Assembly: GCA_965229115.1 (NCBI GenBank)
Contig: CBDDIR010000003.1
Span: 1,612,001-1,676,000, forward strand
Source: UBA7672 sp965229115
GTDB taxonomy: Bacteria > Pseudomonadota > Alphaproteobacteria > Caulobacterales > Hyphomonadaceae
Direction of reading: 5' to 3'
Length of the DNA stretch: 64,000 nucleotides
The notes beneath the pieces are model-generated. The model saw only the letters and a list, made by a program, of their open reading frames with translations. It searched no databases and was not told the DNA's origin. A program made the position numbers and the translations under genes. This document shows, piece after piece, positions 35,908 through 44,285 of the stretch. Position 1 is the first letter of the stretch. Each line of letters opens with the position of its first letter.

Positions 35908-36846
35908 ATGACTCAGCTTCCCGTCACCGATGATGCAGCGCGGCGCGCGAAAAACACGCGCAGGGTGATCGGCGCTATTGTCGTGCTGATCCTGCTCGCG
36001 CTGCTGCTCTGGTTCTTCCTCATGCGGAAGCCCGCGGTGCCGCCGCCGCTGGCCGAGTTCGGCGCGCCCCTCGTGGTGACGGACATGGAGCTGTGCCCGG
36101 GCCTGCAACTCATCACGGCAATCAGCCAACCCGAAGGCGACTATGAATCGATCAAGACGATCGAAGTGGTGGACTCCGAGGGCGTCCATATCCGCTATTC
36201 GTCGGAGGCGCCGGTTGGCGACGTCTTTGCCGACGACTACGGCAAGATGCGGCGGATGACCGTCACCCGCACCGTCCGCATGGAGGACCTGCAGTCAGCG
36301 GCCTTCTACGCGCAGCGCTGGTTCGAAGGCATGCCGGAAGTCATCCCGCTATCGACAGCCCTAGGCGTCTCGGGGCGCATTCTGGGGGAACTGAAATCCA
36401 ACGGCGTATCCGTCATCGGCGTTTCAAACGCCTATGCCGGCGATCCGCCCGTCGATCGCGATGAGCGTCCGAACATCTACGACTACATTTCCGGGCCGCT
36501 TCAAACCGCCTTTCGTGGCGACAACGAGCCCATCATAGGGATGCAGGGCCTCATGCAGCAGCCTTTCGGACGTCTCCGGTCCGTAAGAGTCGGCGGTATC
36601 GATGAAGTTCACGCCAAGCTCTGGCAGGCGATGCAGCGTGCGCAACGCTTCCGGTCTGTCGGCGGGTTCTCCCCAGATGCCGCGTCCAGTGACGCGCATC
36701 GCCCCAAATCCCAATCGGTTTACGGCAAGTTCGCCGCCGATCTTGAACTGACCGGACTGGTTTGCATTTGTAGCGCTCATGGGACGAACCTGTTCATGCG
36801 GGAGCTGCATCGGTGGCGCGGCATTCGAAGCAGACGCCGCCAGTGA
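35908..36846 (+). pseudogene. Membrane-anchored protein, truncated at about 36490 by recombination
   Basis: Starts MTQLPVTDDAARRAKNTRRV with a single membrane helix (about 16-34) and a Pro-rich linker, then a periplasmic domain (LVVTDMELCPGLQLITAISQ; GVHIRYSSEAPVGDVFADDY; LGVSGRILGELKSNGVSVIG). From about residue 194 onward the frame is antisense to an aldo/keto reductase gene fragment and no longer protein-like. So only about 194 residues are native and the C-terminal domain, perhaps OmpA-like, is missing. The two genes were joined tail to tail at about 36490. The family is not recognised. Confidence 0.55.
36424..36780 (-). pseudogene. Aldo/keto reductase, 5' fragment
   Basis: N-terminal third of an aldo/keto reductase (NADPH-dependent carbonyl reductase of the TIM-barrel superfamily). 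It shows VNRLGFGAMRVTGRGIWGEP, then ELGVNFIDTADSYGPE (catalytic Asp and Tyr), and the catalytic Lys in VVATKGGLKRPG. After that Gly (about 36490) the frame becomes antisense to the neighbouring gene and ends at 36424. The His, substrate loops and NADPH-binding end are missing, so it cannot be active. ATG 36780 is chosen. Just upstream on the same strand (36888-36985) an open frame ending LERDEGLDRLGLADAPT may be another gene remnant. Confidence 0.65.
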
Positions 36847-37023
36847 CGAGACATGAGATGGGTCGCTGACGGGGGTGGATCAAGTCGGGGCGTCGGCGAG
36901 GCCCAGCCGGTCCAGTCCTTCATCGCGTTCCAGCAGACAAAAGAGCGTGCACAGACTGTTGGCTCCGATGCGGCGCTGCTAGAGACTGACGACCGCCTTT
37001 TTGGATAGATTCAGGAGACCGCC

Positions 37024-37956
37024 GTGGCGCTTTACGAAAATCTCTCCGAGTTTGCCGGTCTGCCGGTCAAGGACTTCAGGGAACCTGGCGATATCGCCGA
37101 TTTCTCAAACGTAGCCCCGCGGTTGCGCTGCACATATGACGATAATCTGACACTCCGTGATTTTCTTGCCGTGATGCTCGATCAGCCGGGCGTCGAGAAA
37201 GTGCAGGCGCTCGTGTTCGGCATCTGGATGGAGAATGGCGAGGCGATGGAAGCCACGCCGCAAGCTGCGATCGAGATGATGATCGCCATGCGCGATCAAC
37301 TCCCGAACCTCAAGGGGCTCTTTGTCGGGGACATCATTTCGGAAGAGAATGAAATGTCCTGGATCACGCAGACCGATCTTTCTGCGGTCTGGGGCGCCTT
37401 TCCAAAACTCGAAGTGTTTGGCGCACGCGGCGGCAATGGCTTGCGGCTGGGAAAGATCAATCATCCGAACCTGCAACGTTTGCAGGTCGAAACAGGTGGC
37501 CTTGTGCAACCCGTCCTGCGCGAGGCCCTGGAGGCCAACGCCCCGCTCAGGCATCTGGAGGTCTGGATGGGATCACAGGGCTATGGCGCAAATACGTCGA
37601 TCGACGACTTTGGCGGGTTGATGTCGGGCAGTCTGTTCCCGCAGCTCGAAACGCTTGCCTTGAAGAATTGCGAGTACACGGATGCGATTGCGCAGGCGCT
37701 GGCTGCCTCGCCCGTGCTGGATCGCATCGCCGTGCTGAACCTTTCACTGGGTACGCTGACGGACGCGGGCGCACAGGCGCTGCTGGACTCCGGCAAGCTC
37801 GGTCAATTGCGCAAGCTGGATATCTCTCACCACTTTGTCTCGCCGGACATGGTTGCAAAACTCGCGGGCGCCGTCCCGGTTCTGTCGGCGGATGACCCGC
37901 AACAGCCGGATCATTGGGATGGACGCGATCACTATCATGTCGCAGTCGGCGAATAA
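37024..37956 (+). CDS. STM4015-family protein (leucine-rich-repeat-like)
   Basis: 310-aa soluble protein, first gene of the coupled STM4015-4011 operon. Start GTG 37024 with AGGAGA 4 bases upstream. The N-terminus (GLPVKDFREPGDIADFSNVA) and following body match the STM4015 family; the C-terminal two thirds form leucine-rich-like repeats (PNLKGLFVGDIISEENEMSW, FPKLEVFGARGGNGLRLGKI, PNLQRLQVETGGL, FPQLETLALKNCEYTDAIAQ, LGQLRKLDISHHF). Such repeats usually bind proteins or peptides, so it may present the substrate to the enzymes encoded next; that is inference. Its last 20 bases overlap the ATP-grasp start. No function is established for the family. Confidence 0.88.
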   Translation: MALYENLSEFAGLPVKDFREPGDIADFSNVAPRLRCTYDDNLTLRDFLAVMLDQPGVEKVQALVFGIWMENGEAMEATPQAAIEMMIAMRDQLPNLKGLFVGDIISEENEMSWITQTDLSAVWGAFPKLEVFGARGGNGLRLGKINHPNLQRLQVETGGLVQPVLREALEANAPLRHLEVWMGSQGYGANTSIDDFGGLMSGSLFPQLETLALKNCEYTDAIAQALAASPVLDRIAVLNLSLGTLTDAGAQALLDSGKLGQLRKLDISHHFVSPDMVAKLAGAVPVLSADDPQQPDHWDGRDHYHVAVGE

Positions 37957-39073
37957 GCGCCGGACGGTGGCGCAGCCTTTGGCAATCCCCGCTACTGGCA
38001 AGGGCGAGATCGTCACGTTGGGCGCATCCGGCGGCTCGCGGGTAGCCAGTGTCCGGGCAGCCTGTATCGCCGAGCGCGGACGGCCGCCGCGTGCGTTGAG
38101 CTGGAGCGACTTCCTGTCGAATCCCGCACGGCTGGATGCTATCATGGCGAAGGGCGACTATCTGCGTATCGACACGCCCGATGGCGATGACGTCGGTCTG
38201 TGCGCGGATGACGCCGCCAACCGCGGGCTCGCGCCGCCGGGCGATCTCGTCGCCCGGCTGGTTGCAGGCATCGCCATGGCGACAAACATCGCGGAGCGGA
38301 AAGGGGTGCTGGTATCGTGCTGTGCGGCGGACGTGGCGCGGGCATTCGACAAGACTGCCACCCTTGCAGCGCTTCGCGCGGCTGGCGTTCCAACACCCCG
38401 CGTTCTGTCCGGCGTCTCGGACTGGACGTCGCTGCGCGCAGCCATGGACGGGGCGCGGATGGCGCGCGTCTTCGTGAAGCTGCGGCATGGATCGTCCGCC
38501 GCAGGCATGATGGCGCTAGCGCGCAATCGCGATGATTGGATCGCCACAACCACCGCATGGCTCGGGCCGGACGGCGCGTTGTATGCAACCAAACGGGTTC
38601 GGCGCGTGCAGGACGTTCGCGAGATCGGCGACCTCGTTGATCGTCTGGGCGCGCTTGGCCTGCACGGCGAGGAATGGTTGCCCAAGATCGGCCTCGACGG
38701 GCGCACGGTGGATGTCAGGGTCGTACTGGTTGGCGACACGATCATGCCGATCCTGCGTCTGTCGCGTTATCCCATGACCAACCTCCATCTGGACAATGAG
38801 CGCGGACCCGTGGACCCGTTGATTGCCCGCATTGGAGAACCGGCGTGGGCCTCGGCGCTTGCATCCGTGCGTGCGGCTGCGGCGTGTTTCCCCAGCCTGC
38901 AAACAAGCGGTGTTGACCTTGCAATCCTGAATGACGGGCGGCGTCACGCCGTTCTCGAAGTGAATGCCTTCGGCGACTATGTGAAGGGTCTTGAGGTCGA
39001 TGGCCTCAATCCACACGCGGCGCAGGCAAGGCGCATCGACAGGCTTCTGCGCCAGACAGAGCCTTCCGCATGA
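37937..39073 (+). CDS. STM4014-family ATP-grasp protein
   Basis: 378-aa cytosolic protein. It has ATP-grasp features: the nucleotide-binding Lys in VFVKLRHGSSAAGMMAL, a second ATP-contact region (LHGEEWLPKIGLDGRTVDVR), and the Mg-binding E-x-N in HAVLEVNAFGDYVKGL near residue 335. ATP-grasp enzymes join a carboxylate, as acyl phosphate, to an amine or other nucleophile, as in peptide ligation and RiPP maturation. ATG 37937 lies inside the preceding gene (overlap 20 bases). Second gene of the operon; together with two radical SAM enzymes it suggests covalent tailoring of a peptide or small molecule. Substrate unknown. Confidence 0.88.
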   Translation: MSQSANKRRTVAQPLAIPATGKGEIVTLGASGGSRVASVRAACIAERGRPPRALSWSDFLSNPARLDAIMAKGDYLRIDTPDGDDVGLCADDAANRGLAPPGDLVARLVAGIAMATNIAERKGVLVSCCAADVARAFDKTATLAALRAAGVPTPRVLSGVSDWTSLRAAMDGARMARVFVKLRHGSSAAGMMALARNRDDWIATTTAWLGPDGALYATKRVRRVQDVREIGDLVDRLGALGLHGEEWLPKIGLDGRTVDVRVVLVGDTIMPILRLSRYPMTNLHLDNERGPVDPLIARIGEPAWASALASVRAAAACFPSLQTSGVDLAILNDGRRHAVLEVNAFGDYVKGLEVDGLNPHAAQARRIDRLLRQTEPSA

Positions 39074-39906
39074 GCGCCATCGACGCCAATACGATCCTTG
39101 GCACGCATGATGTCCTGTTCATCACGCTCGACACGCTGCGCTACGATGTTGCCGCAAAAGCGCTCGAGCTTGGCGAGACGCCACATCTCGCAGCCATTCT
39201 GCCGGGCAGGGCCTGGGAGAAGCGGCATTCGCCGTCGACCTTCACCTTTGGCGCACACATGTCCTTTTTCGCGGGCTTCCTGCCGACGCCCGCCATGCCG
39301 CGCGGCGCCGACCATGCAGCGCATGAGCGCTTGTTCGCCGTGCGCTTTCCCGGAAGCGAGACCACGTCGGTGCGCACCCTGCAGTTCGATACGGCAGATA
39401 TCGTCTCCGGCTTTGCGGCGCATGGCTATTGCACCATCTGCGTCGGGGGCACAGGCTTCTTCAACAAGCGATCTCAGTTGGGCTCCGTCCTGCCCAACAT
39501 GTTCCAGGAAAGCTGGTGGGGTGAAACGCTGGGCGTCGGGTCGCGATCGTCGTCGCAGAACCAGATCGAGCTGGCAGTCGAGCGGATCGCGGCGCAGCGC
39601 GCGGACAGGCGCGCCTTCGTGTTCCTGAACGCCTCGGCCTGCCATGCACCTCATTATTTCTACGTGCCTGGAGCCTCCCGCAACACGCCCGAGACGCAAC
39701 GCGCAGCGCTCGCCGATTTCGACAGCCATCTGCCGCGCTTGCTGAACGCCCTGCAAAAGCGCGCGCCCGTGCTGACGATCATATGCGCCGACCACGGCTC
39801 CGCGTTCGGCGATGACGGCTATCGGGGACACCGCCTTGCACATCCATCCGTATGGGAGGTGCCCTATATGGAAACGATCCTGTCCCACACGGGAGCGGAA
39901 GCATGA
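39070..39906 (+). CDS. STM4013/SEN3800-family hydrolase (alkaline phosphatase superfamily)
   Basis: 278-aa protein of the alkaline phosphatase/sulfatase superfamily. The nucleophile region is VLFITLDTLRYDVAAK: Asp21 metal ligand and Thr22 in place of the sulfatase formylglycine Cys/Ser. The second metal site is in IICADHGSAFGDDGYRGHRL, followed by HPSVWEVPYM. It has no signal peptide, so it acts in the cytoplasm, unlike most sulfatases. It is expected to cleave a phosphate or sulfate ester, or transfer such a group. ATG overlaps the ATP-grasp stop by 4 bases. It matches the third member of the conserved STM4015-4011 gene order. Confidence 0.88.
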   Translation: MSAIDANTILGTHDVLFITLDTLRYDVAAKALELGETPHLAAILPGRAWEKRHSPSTFTFGAHMSFFAGFLPTPAMPRGADHAAHERLFAVRFPGSETTSVRTLQFDTADIVSGFAAHGYCTICVGGTGFFNKRSQLGSVLPNMFQESWWGETLGVGSRSSSQNQIELAVERIAAQRADRRAFVFLNASACHAPHYFYVPGASRNTPETQRAALADFDSHLPRLLNALQKRAPVLTIICADHGSAFGDDGYRGHRLAHPSVWEVPYMETILSHTGAEA

Positions 39907-41225
39907 CCGTGCCGGCAAGTCAGGCCATGCAGACGCTCGGTCCACTCTATCAGGACTATGCCTATGGCTATCCGCACAAGAGCGCCTATCGCGGCTTTGC
40001 GGAGCCGAAGCGCCTGGGCGAGGTCTGGTCGGGCGAGAGCAAGGATCGCCTGTTTCTCTATGTCCACATCCCGTTCTGCGAAATGCGCTGCGGCTTCTGC
40101 AACCTGTTCACGACCGCCAACCCCTCCGACGAGCGCGTCTCGCACTTCATCAGCGCGCTAGGCCGCGAGATGGAGGCAGCCCGCGATGAGCTGGGGCCTG
40201 TAACGCCTGCACGCATGGCGATCGGCGGCGGCACGCCGACATTCATTGGCGCGCGTGCGCTCGATGAGCTGTTCGATCGGCTGGCCGCCATCTTCGGCGC
40301 TGAGCCCGCCAGAATCCCTTCATCGATCGAGACATCGCCGAAAACGGCTACGCGCGAAGCGATCGCCTGCATCGAGAGCAGGGGCGTCGGGCGCATAAGC
40401 ATCGGCGTGCAATCCTTCTTCACCGCCGAAACACGCGCGATGGGACGCCCGCAGGACCCGGCCGAGCTGGAAGCCGCCCTCAATGCGATCCGCAATCACT
40501 CCACCGCCAATCTGAACATCGACCTGATCTACGGCGCATCGAACCAGACGGTACAAAGCTGGGTTGCGTCTCTTGAGCGCGCCATGACGTGGCGTCCTGA
40601 GGAAATCTACCTCTACCCGCTCTATGTGCGCGCAAGCACCGGTCTTGATGGCCGGACGCGCGTGGAAGACGAGCATCGCAGGACGCTCTATCGTGCAGGG
40701 CGCGCCTATTTGTTGAGCCAGGGGTATGAGCAGCTTTCCATGCGATGCTTCCGCCGGAGGTCGCCTGGCACAACGGATGAGTACAGCTGTCAGGAAGACG
40801 GGATGCTGGGGCTTGGCGCAGGTGCGCGCTCATACACCCGGCGGCTACACTATTCGGCGGAGTACGGCGTGAAGCGATCCCCGGTTCTGCGCATCCTCGA
40901 TGACTATGCATCGCGCACAACCGATTCCTTCCGGTATGCGCGCCACGGGATCGACATCAGCGAAGGAGAGCGCATGCGCCGCTTCGTCCTCAAATCCATT
41001 CTGCATGTCGATGGTCTGGATGAAAGGCGGTTCGAAGCCCTGTTCCGTGCTCCGGCTCTGTTTCTCTTCCCTGCTTTGTCAGATCTGGTGGACATGGGAA
41101 TGCTGGAGCGTGGCAACGGGTTCACCCGGCCGACTGCGGCCGGGTTCGAGCATTCCGATGCAATCCCGCCCCTGTTCTATTCGGATGGCGTGCGCGCGCG
41201 CATGGCGTCGGCGATGATCGCATGA
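39903..41225 (+). CDS. STM4012-family radical SAM protein (HemW/HemN-like)
   Basis: 440-aa radical SAM enzyme. The cluster-binding CxxxCxxC is Cys59, Cys63, Cys66 in FLYVHIPFCEMRCGFCNLF, the form seen in HemN/HemW-type proteins. IGGGTPTFIGARALDELFDR and ESRGVGRISIGVQSFFTAET are the typical SAM-binding and (beta/alpha) motifs, followed by NLNIDLIYGASNQTVQSWV. A C-terminal domain (RHGIDISEGERMRRFVLKSI; ALSDLVDMGMLERGNGFTRP) resembles the HemN winged part. ATG overlaps the upstream stop (ATGA). It generates a 5'-deoxyadenosyl radical; since no heme genes are near, a role in tailoring the unknown product is more likely than coproporphyrinogen oxidation. Confidence 0.9.
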   Translation: MTVPASQAMQTLGPLYQDYAYGYPHKSAYRGFAEPKRLGEVWSGESKDRLFLYVHIPFCEMRCGFCNLFTTANPSDERVSHFISALGREMEAARDELGPVTPARMAIGGGTPTFIGARALDELFDRLAAIFGAEPARIPSSIETSPKTATREAIACIESRGVGRISIGVQSFFTAETRAMGRPQDPAELEAALNAIRNHSTANLNIDLIYGASNQTVQSWVASLERAMTWRPEEIYLYPLYVRASTGLDGRTRVEDEHRRTLYRAGRAYLLSQGYEQLSMRCFRRRSPGTTDEYSCQEDGMLGLGAGARSYTRRLHYSAEYGVKRSPVLRILDDYASRTTDSFRYARHGIDISEGERMRRFVLKSILHVDGLDERRFEALFRAPALFLFPALSDLVDMGMLERGNGFTRPTAAGFEHSDAIPPLFYSDGVRARMASAMIA

Positions 41226-42211
41226 CGCCGCCCACGCCATCGCCGCCCACGCCAACGCAGCCAAAGCTCCCGACCAGACACGTGAGCGCAGGGCTTCAGG
41301 TATTGTGGCGGGGCGACCTGTCCGGTTGCAACTATGCCTGTGGCTATTGTCCGTTTGCCAAGCGCAAGGATACGCGCCGCGTGCTGGCGCAGGACCGGGC
41401 CGATCTCGAGCGCTTCTGCGCCTGGATGGAAACGCGGGACTATCCTGTCTCTGTCCTCTTCACCCCATGGGGCGAGGCGCTGGTGAGGAAGTATTATCGC
41501 GAGGCGATGGTGCGGCTCTCGCACGCGGACAACGTGTCTGCGGTCGCCATCCAGACCAACCTTTCATTTCCGGTCAACTGGATGTCTGCCTGCAACCTCG
41601 ACAAGGCTGCGCTGTGGGCAACCTATCATCCCGGGCAGACGTCACGCGAAGCCTTTCTGGCGCGCGTGAGGGGCCTGCTCGACATGGGCGCACATTTCAG
41701 CGTCGGCATGGTGGCGCTGCGCAAGCATTTCGACGCGATCGCAGAGATGCGCGCAGATCTTCCAGCGGACGTCTATCTCTGGATCAACGCCGAAGACAGG
41801 CTGCAGGGCCGCTACACCAAGGAAGAGATCGAACGTCTGGTAGCGATCGATCCGCTTTTCGAGCTGAACAATCGCGCCTATCGCACGCTGGGACGCGCGT
41901 GCGGGGCAGGAGAGACTGCAATATCTGTCAGCGGAAATGGCGATGCGAAGCCGTGCCATTTCGTCGGTGCGCCGATTGGCAACATCTACGACAGCGCGTT
42001 CGAAAGCCTGCTCAAACCGCGCGCATGTCCAAGATCAACCTGCAATTGCCACATTGGCTACAGCCAGCTGCCCTCACTCGACATGGGCGGGCTCTTCGGC
42101 AGCCGCTTCCTGGAGCGGCGGGCCCATCTGCCCACGCGCGAACAGGCAACCCGGCGGATCGCAGCCTTCTCGGCCGCGAACACGGGTCAGGTTTCTCTTA
42201 CAGGCCTATAG
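41222..42211 (+). CDS. STM4011-family radical SAM protein
   Basis: 329-aa radical SAM enzyme, last gene of the operon. The motif is Cys36, Cys40, Cys43 in GDLSGCNYACGYCPFAKRKD. It differs from STM4012 and looks closer to SPASM/peptide-modifying radical SAM enzymes: additional cysteines lie at the C-terminus (RACGAG, AKPCHFVGAPIGNIYD, then CPRSTCNC), which could bind auxiliary Fe-S clusters as in sactipeptide or quinohemoprotein maturases. The N-terminus is Pro/Thr-rich. ATG overlaps the previous stop. Its 3' end overlaps the convergent LRR gene by 25 bases. Substrate unknown. Confidence 0.9.
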   Translation: MTPPTPSPPTPTQPKLPTRHVSAGLQVLWRGDLSGCNYACGYCPFAKRKDTRRVLAQDRADLERFCAWMETRDYPVSVLFTPWGEALVRKYYREAMVRLSHADNVSAVAIQTNLSFPVNWMSACNLDKAALWATYHPGQTSREAFLARVRGLLDMGAHFSVGMVALRKHFDAIAEMRADLPADVYLWINAEDRLQGRYTKEEIERLVAIDPLFELNNRAYRTLGRACGAGETAISVSGNGDAKPCHFVGAPIGNIYDSAFESLLKPRACPRSTCNCHIGYSQLPSLDMGGLFGSRFLERRAHLPTREQATRRIAAFSAANTGQVSLTGL

Positions 42212-43212
42212 GCGTCAGGGTCGTCATATCCCGCTGTCCAGGCAACGGCCTGGCGGCAGGTGGTCATGGCGGGCGGAACCCGCAGGACGAACTGGTGCCC
42301 TGTCGATGGACAACGCACGCTGACACAGACCAGCGGCTCGTCGTCCGGGATGTCCATGCGCAGCAGGCGCCGTTCGCCACCCGCATCGCGATCACGGTCA
42401 AGCTCTTCCGCGCCGGCCGTCTCGAACAGGCGCTCATAGCCGAAACGTTCGATCATCACGCGACGCAGCTCTGCGTTACGCTCGCCAAGGATTTCGGTGT
42501 GGGTCAGCGTTTCCGGCTCAAAGGCAACGCGGCGCGCGATGGCAATGCCGTGCCAGCGCAAGCCGACATCATTGAGATGCGGCGGGAGGCCTGTAAGCCC
42601 GCTTCCGCCAATGTCGATCCAGGACGTAACCTTCAGGTCTGCCGGAATATCCCGGATATTGAGGCAGCCAGACAGATCGAGTTGTGCAACCTCGCCAAGG
42701 CCCGCGGGCAGCTGCGGGATGCGCATGCAGTTGCGCAGGTTCAGGCGGCCGGCTCGGAGCTTCAGGTCGGCAGGCAGCTCGCGCAGCGCAGAGCAATCGG
42801 CGAGATCAAGGAACGTCACGGCGAGGTGCGCCGGCAGACGTTCCAGTGCGACACAGCCGGAGAGATCAAGACTGCCAGTCGATATGCTGTCGGGCAGTTC
42901 AACGAGATTGATGCAGTTCCGCAGAGTGATGGCGATGTCGGCGGCCGGGTGAGGCGGGAACGCCGTGATCGTCTGACCCGACATGTCGATGACACGTCCG
43001 CTGGTCGGGCGCGGTGGCGGGGGCGGCGGTGGCGCCGCCGGAGGACGCAACGGCGTTGGCGCGTGCGTGCGGACCGGTTGAAGGGTCGCTGGCGGTTCCG
43101 GCTGCTGCTTGTGCTGCCGGGCTTGCTGACCCTGGGTACGGCGCAGCGTCAGCCAGGCAAATGCGCCGAGAAAGACAGCTACCAAGATCAGAAAGGGCAT
43201 GGGTGGGGTCAA
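42187..43212 (-). CDS. Leucine-rich-repeat protein with DUF6745-like C-terminal domain
   Basis: 341-aa protein: one membrane helix at the N-terminus (MPFLILVAVFLGAFAWLTL), a proline-rich linker (about residues 38-68), then repeats with the pattern LxLSGCxxLxxLPxxL (SLDLSGCVALERLPAHL, FLDLADCSALRELPADL, QLDLSGCLNIRDIPADL). From about residue 225 comes a domain matching DUF6745: ILGERNAELRRVMIERFGYE, then DIPDDEPLVCVSVRCPSTGH and QAVAWTAGYDDPDAYRPVRE. It would hold the repeats outside the inner membrane or at its face. TTG 43212 overlaps the upstream stop; ATG 43200 is the alternative. Convergent with STM4011. Confidence 0.8.
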   Translation of the reverse strand: MTPPMPFLILVAVFLGAFAWLTLRRTQGQQARQHKQQPEPPATLQPVRTHAPTPLRPPAAPPPPPPPRPTSGRVIDMSGQTITAFPPHPAADIAITLRNCINLVELPDSISTGSLDLSGCVALERLPAHLAVTFLDLADCSALRELPADLKLRAGRLNLRNCMRIPQLPAGLGEVAQLDLSGCLNIRDIPADLKVTSWIDIGGSGLTGLPPHLNDVGLRWHGIAIARRVAFEPETLTHTEILGERNAELRRVMIERFGYERLFETAGAEELDRDRDAGGERRLLRMDIPDDEPLVCVSVRCPSTGHQFVLRVPPAMTTCRQAVAWTAGYDDPDAYRPVRET

Positions 43213-43520
43213 TCGTAGACAGGTCGAATGGCCTGCGGCGTGTATTCACGCTGCCGCCAGACACGATAGACGCCTTTGTCGAGATCGATCGGACCGTGCT
43301 CTTCGTGAACGATCCGGCCCGGCGGCGCAGTGATCTCGAGAAATAGATCTCCGCCGGCCCCGCCTGAGTAGAGCTTGCCCGTCTTCATGTCTTCCAGCCG
43401 GTGGCTATGACCCGTAACCTCGCCATGCACCAGGGTGCCGTGTGGGATAGGAGACTGCTTCGCCTGCGGGGGCATACGGTCGACGCGCTGGATGAACACG
43501 TCTCCCTGACGAATCAGCAT
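43209..43520 (-). CDS. Small partner protein of DUF6745 gene
   Basis: 103-aa soluble beta-rich protein with MLIRQGDVFIQRVDRMPPQA, HGTLVHGEVTGHSHRLEDMK and GRIVHEEHGPIDLDKGVYRV. The three His-rich stretches (HGEVTGHSHR, VHEEHGP) could bind a metal. It starts at ATG 43520 after AGGAG. Its stop overlaps the LRR gene start, so the two are coupled; homologues of this protein commonly accompany DUF6745 genes, from what I know of that family. Function unknown. Confidence 0.7.
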   Translation of the reverse strand: MLIRQGDVFIQRVDRMPPQAKQSPIPHGTLVHGEVTGHSHRLEDMKTGKLYSGGAGGDLFLEITAPPGRIVHEEHGPIDLDKGVYRVWRQREYTPQAIRPVYD

Positions 43521-43717
43521 GTCTCGCTCCTATCGCCTGTTGCGGCCGGCAAATCGGTATCGGGTAATGACATGGAGACCTTAGTTTGGCCGCTACGGTA
43601 GGCAAGGCCAGACCGCCGTCCGTCATCATGGCAGAGGCAAAGACGGGCCAAACTGCGACCGTTTCTTGTCGGCGACTATCGGACGTCGGTTCGCCCGGCC
43701 CCAAGCTTGCTGATCAC

Positions 43718-44200
43718 TCAGCGCTTCTTGCCGGCCTTGATGCGCTTTTCGAACGGCAGCTTTGCCAAGGCGGTTTCCATTCGCCAGACGGCGTCGAAAA
43801 CGTCCGCGTCTGCTTCGCGCATCAGGCGGCGGTAAGCGGCTTCGAACGCTGGCCGCACGTCTAGCAGAAGCTGAGCCTGATGTTCTCCCGCGGAGGTGAG
43901 AGCTACAAGCGTCCTCCGCCGGTCCCTGGGATCCTTCTGCATATCCACCAGACCCTGATCGCGCAGCTGCTTCAGCCAGCTGATGACGAGCGGGTGAGAC
44001 TGCTGAATGACCGACGCGATGTCCGTCACGGCTTGCGGTCCGCGAGTGAAGAGAAGATGGACCGTCGAGACGGCGCGGGGCGGGACCTTGATGCCGTAGT
44101 CCGGAAAGACAACGTGGCAGGCATCGACGAACCGGTTGGCCAGCCGTCGAAGCACGTGCGGAAAGAAGATCAGTCCCTGATCGTGTATGAAGTCGGTCAT
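43718..44200 (-). CDS. MarR-family transcriptional regulator
   Basis: 160-aa winged-helix regulator. The DNA-binding part includes RAVSTVHLLFTRGPQAVTDI, ASVIQQSHPLVISWLKQLRD and the wing KDPRDRRRTLVALTSAGEHQ, the MarR signature. The N- and C-terminal helices would form the dimer. It is divergent from the M13 peptidase gene, with 85 bases between start codons; a 12-bp palindrome (44250-44261) lies there as a likely operator. MarR proteins usually repress their neighbours and respond to small phenolic or antibiotic ligands. Confidence 0.9.
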   Translation of the reverse strand: MTDFIHDQGLIFFPHVLRRLANRFVDACHVVFPDYGIKVPPRAVSTVHLLFTRGPQAVTDIASVIQQSHPLVISWLKQLRDQGLVDMQKDPRDRRRTLVALTSAGEHQAQLLLDVRPAFEAAYRRLMREADADVFDAVWRMETALAKLPFEKRIKAGKKR

Positions 44201-44249
44201 CGCTCATAAATACACGCGCAAAAGAAGGCTTGCATCCAGGTCGGACAAC

Positions 44250-44261
44250 TTTTACGTAAAA
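44250..44261. promoter_or_regulatory. Palindromic MarR-type operator candidate
   Basis: TTTTACGTAAAA is a perfect 12-bp palindrome between the divergent MarR and M13 genes, 24 bases before the peptidase start. A further TTACG follows at once. Position and symmetry fit a MarR site. Confidence 0.5.
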
Positions 44262-44285
44262 ACTTACGCAATTGCGGAGGCGGGC

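Noticed and set aside
41305..43218. A 637-codon plus-strand frame running over STM4011 and the DUF6745-like gene
   Set aside because: Both underlying genes have recognisable domains in other frames; this one has none.
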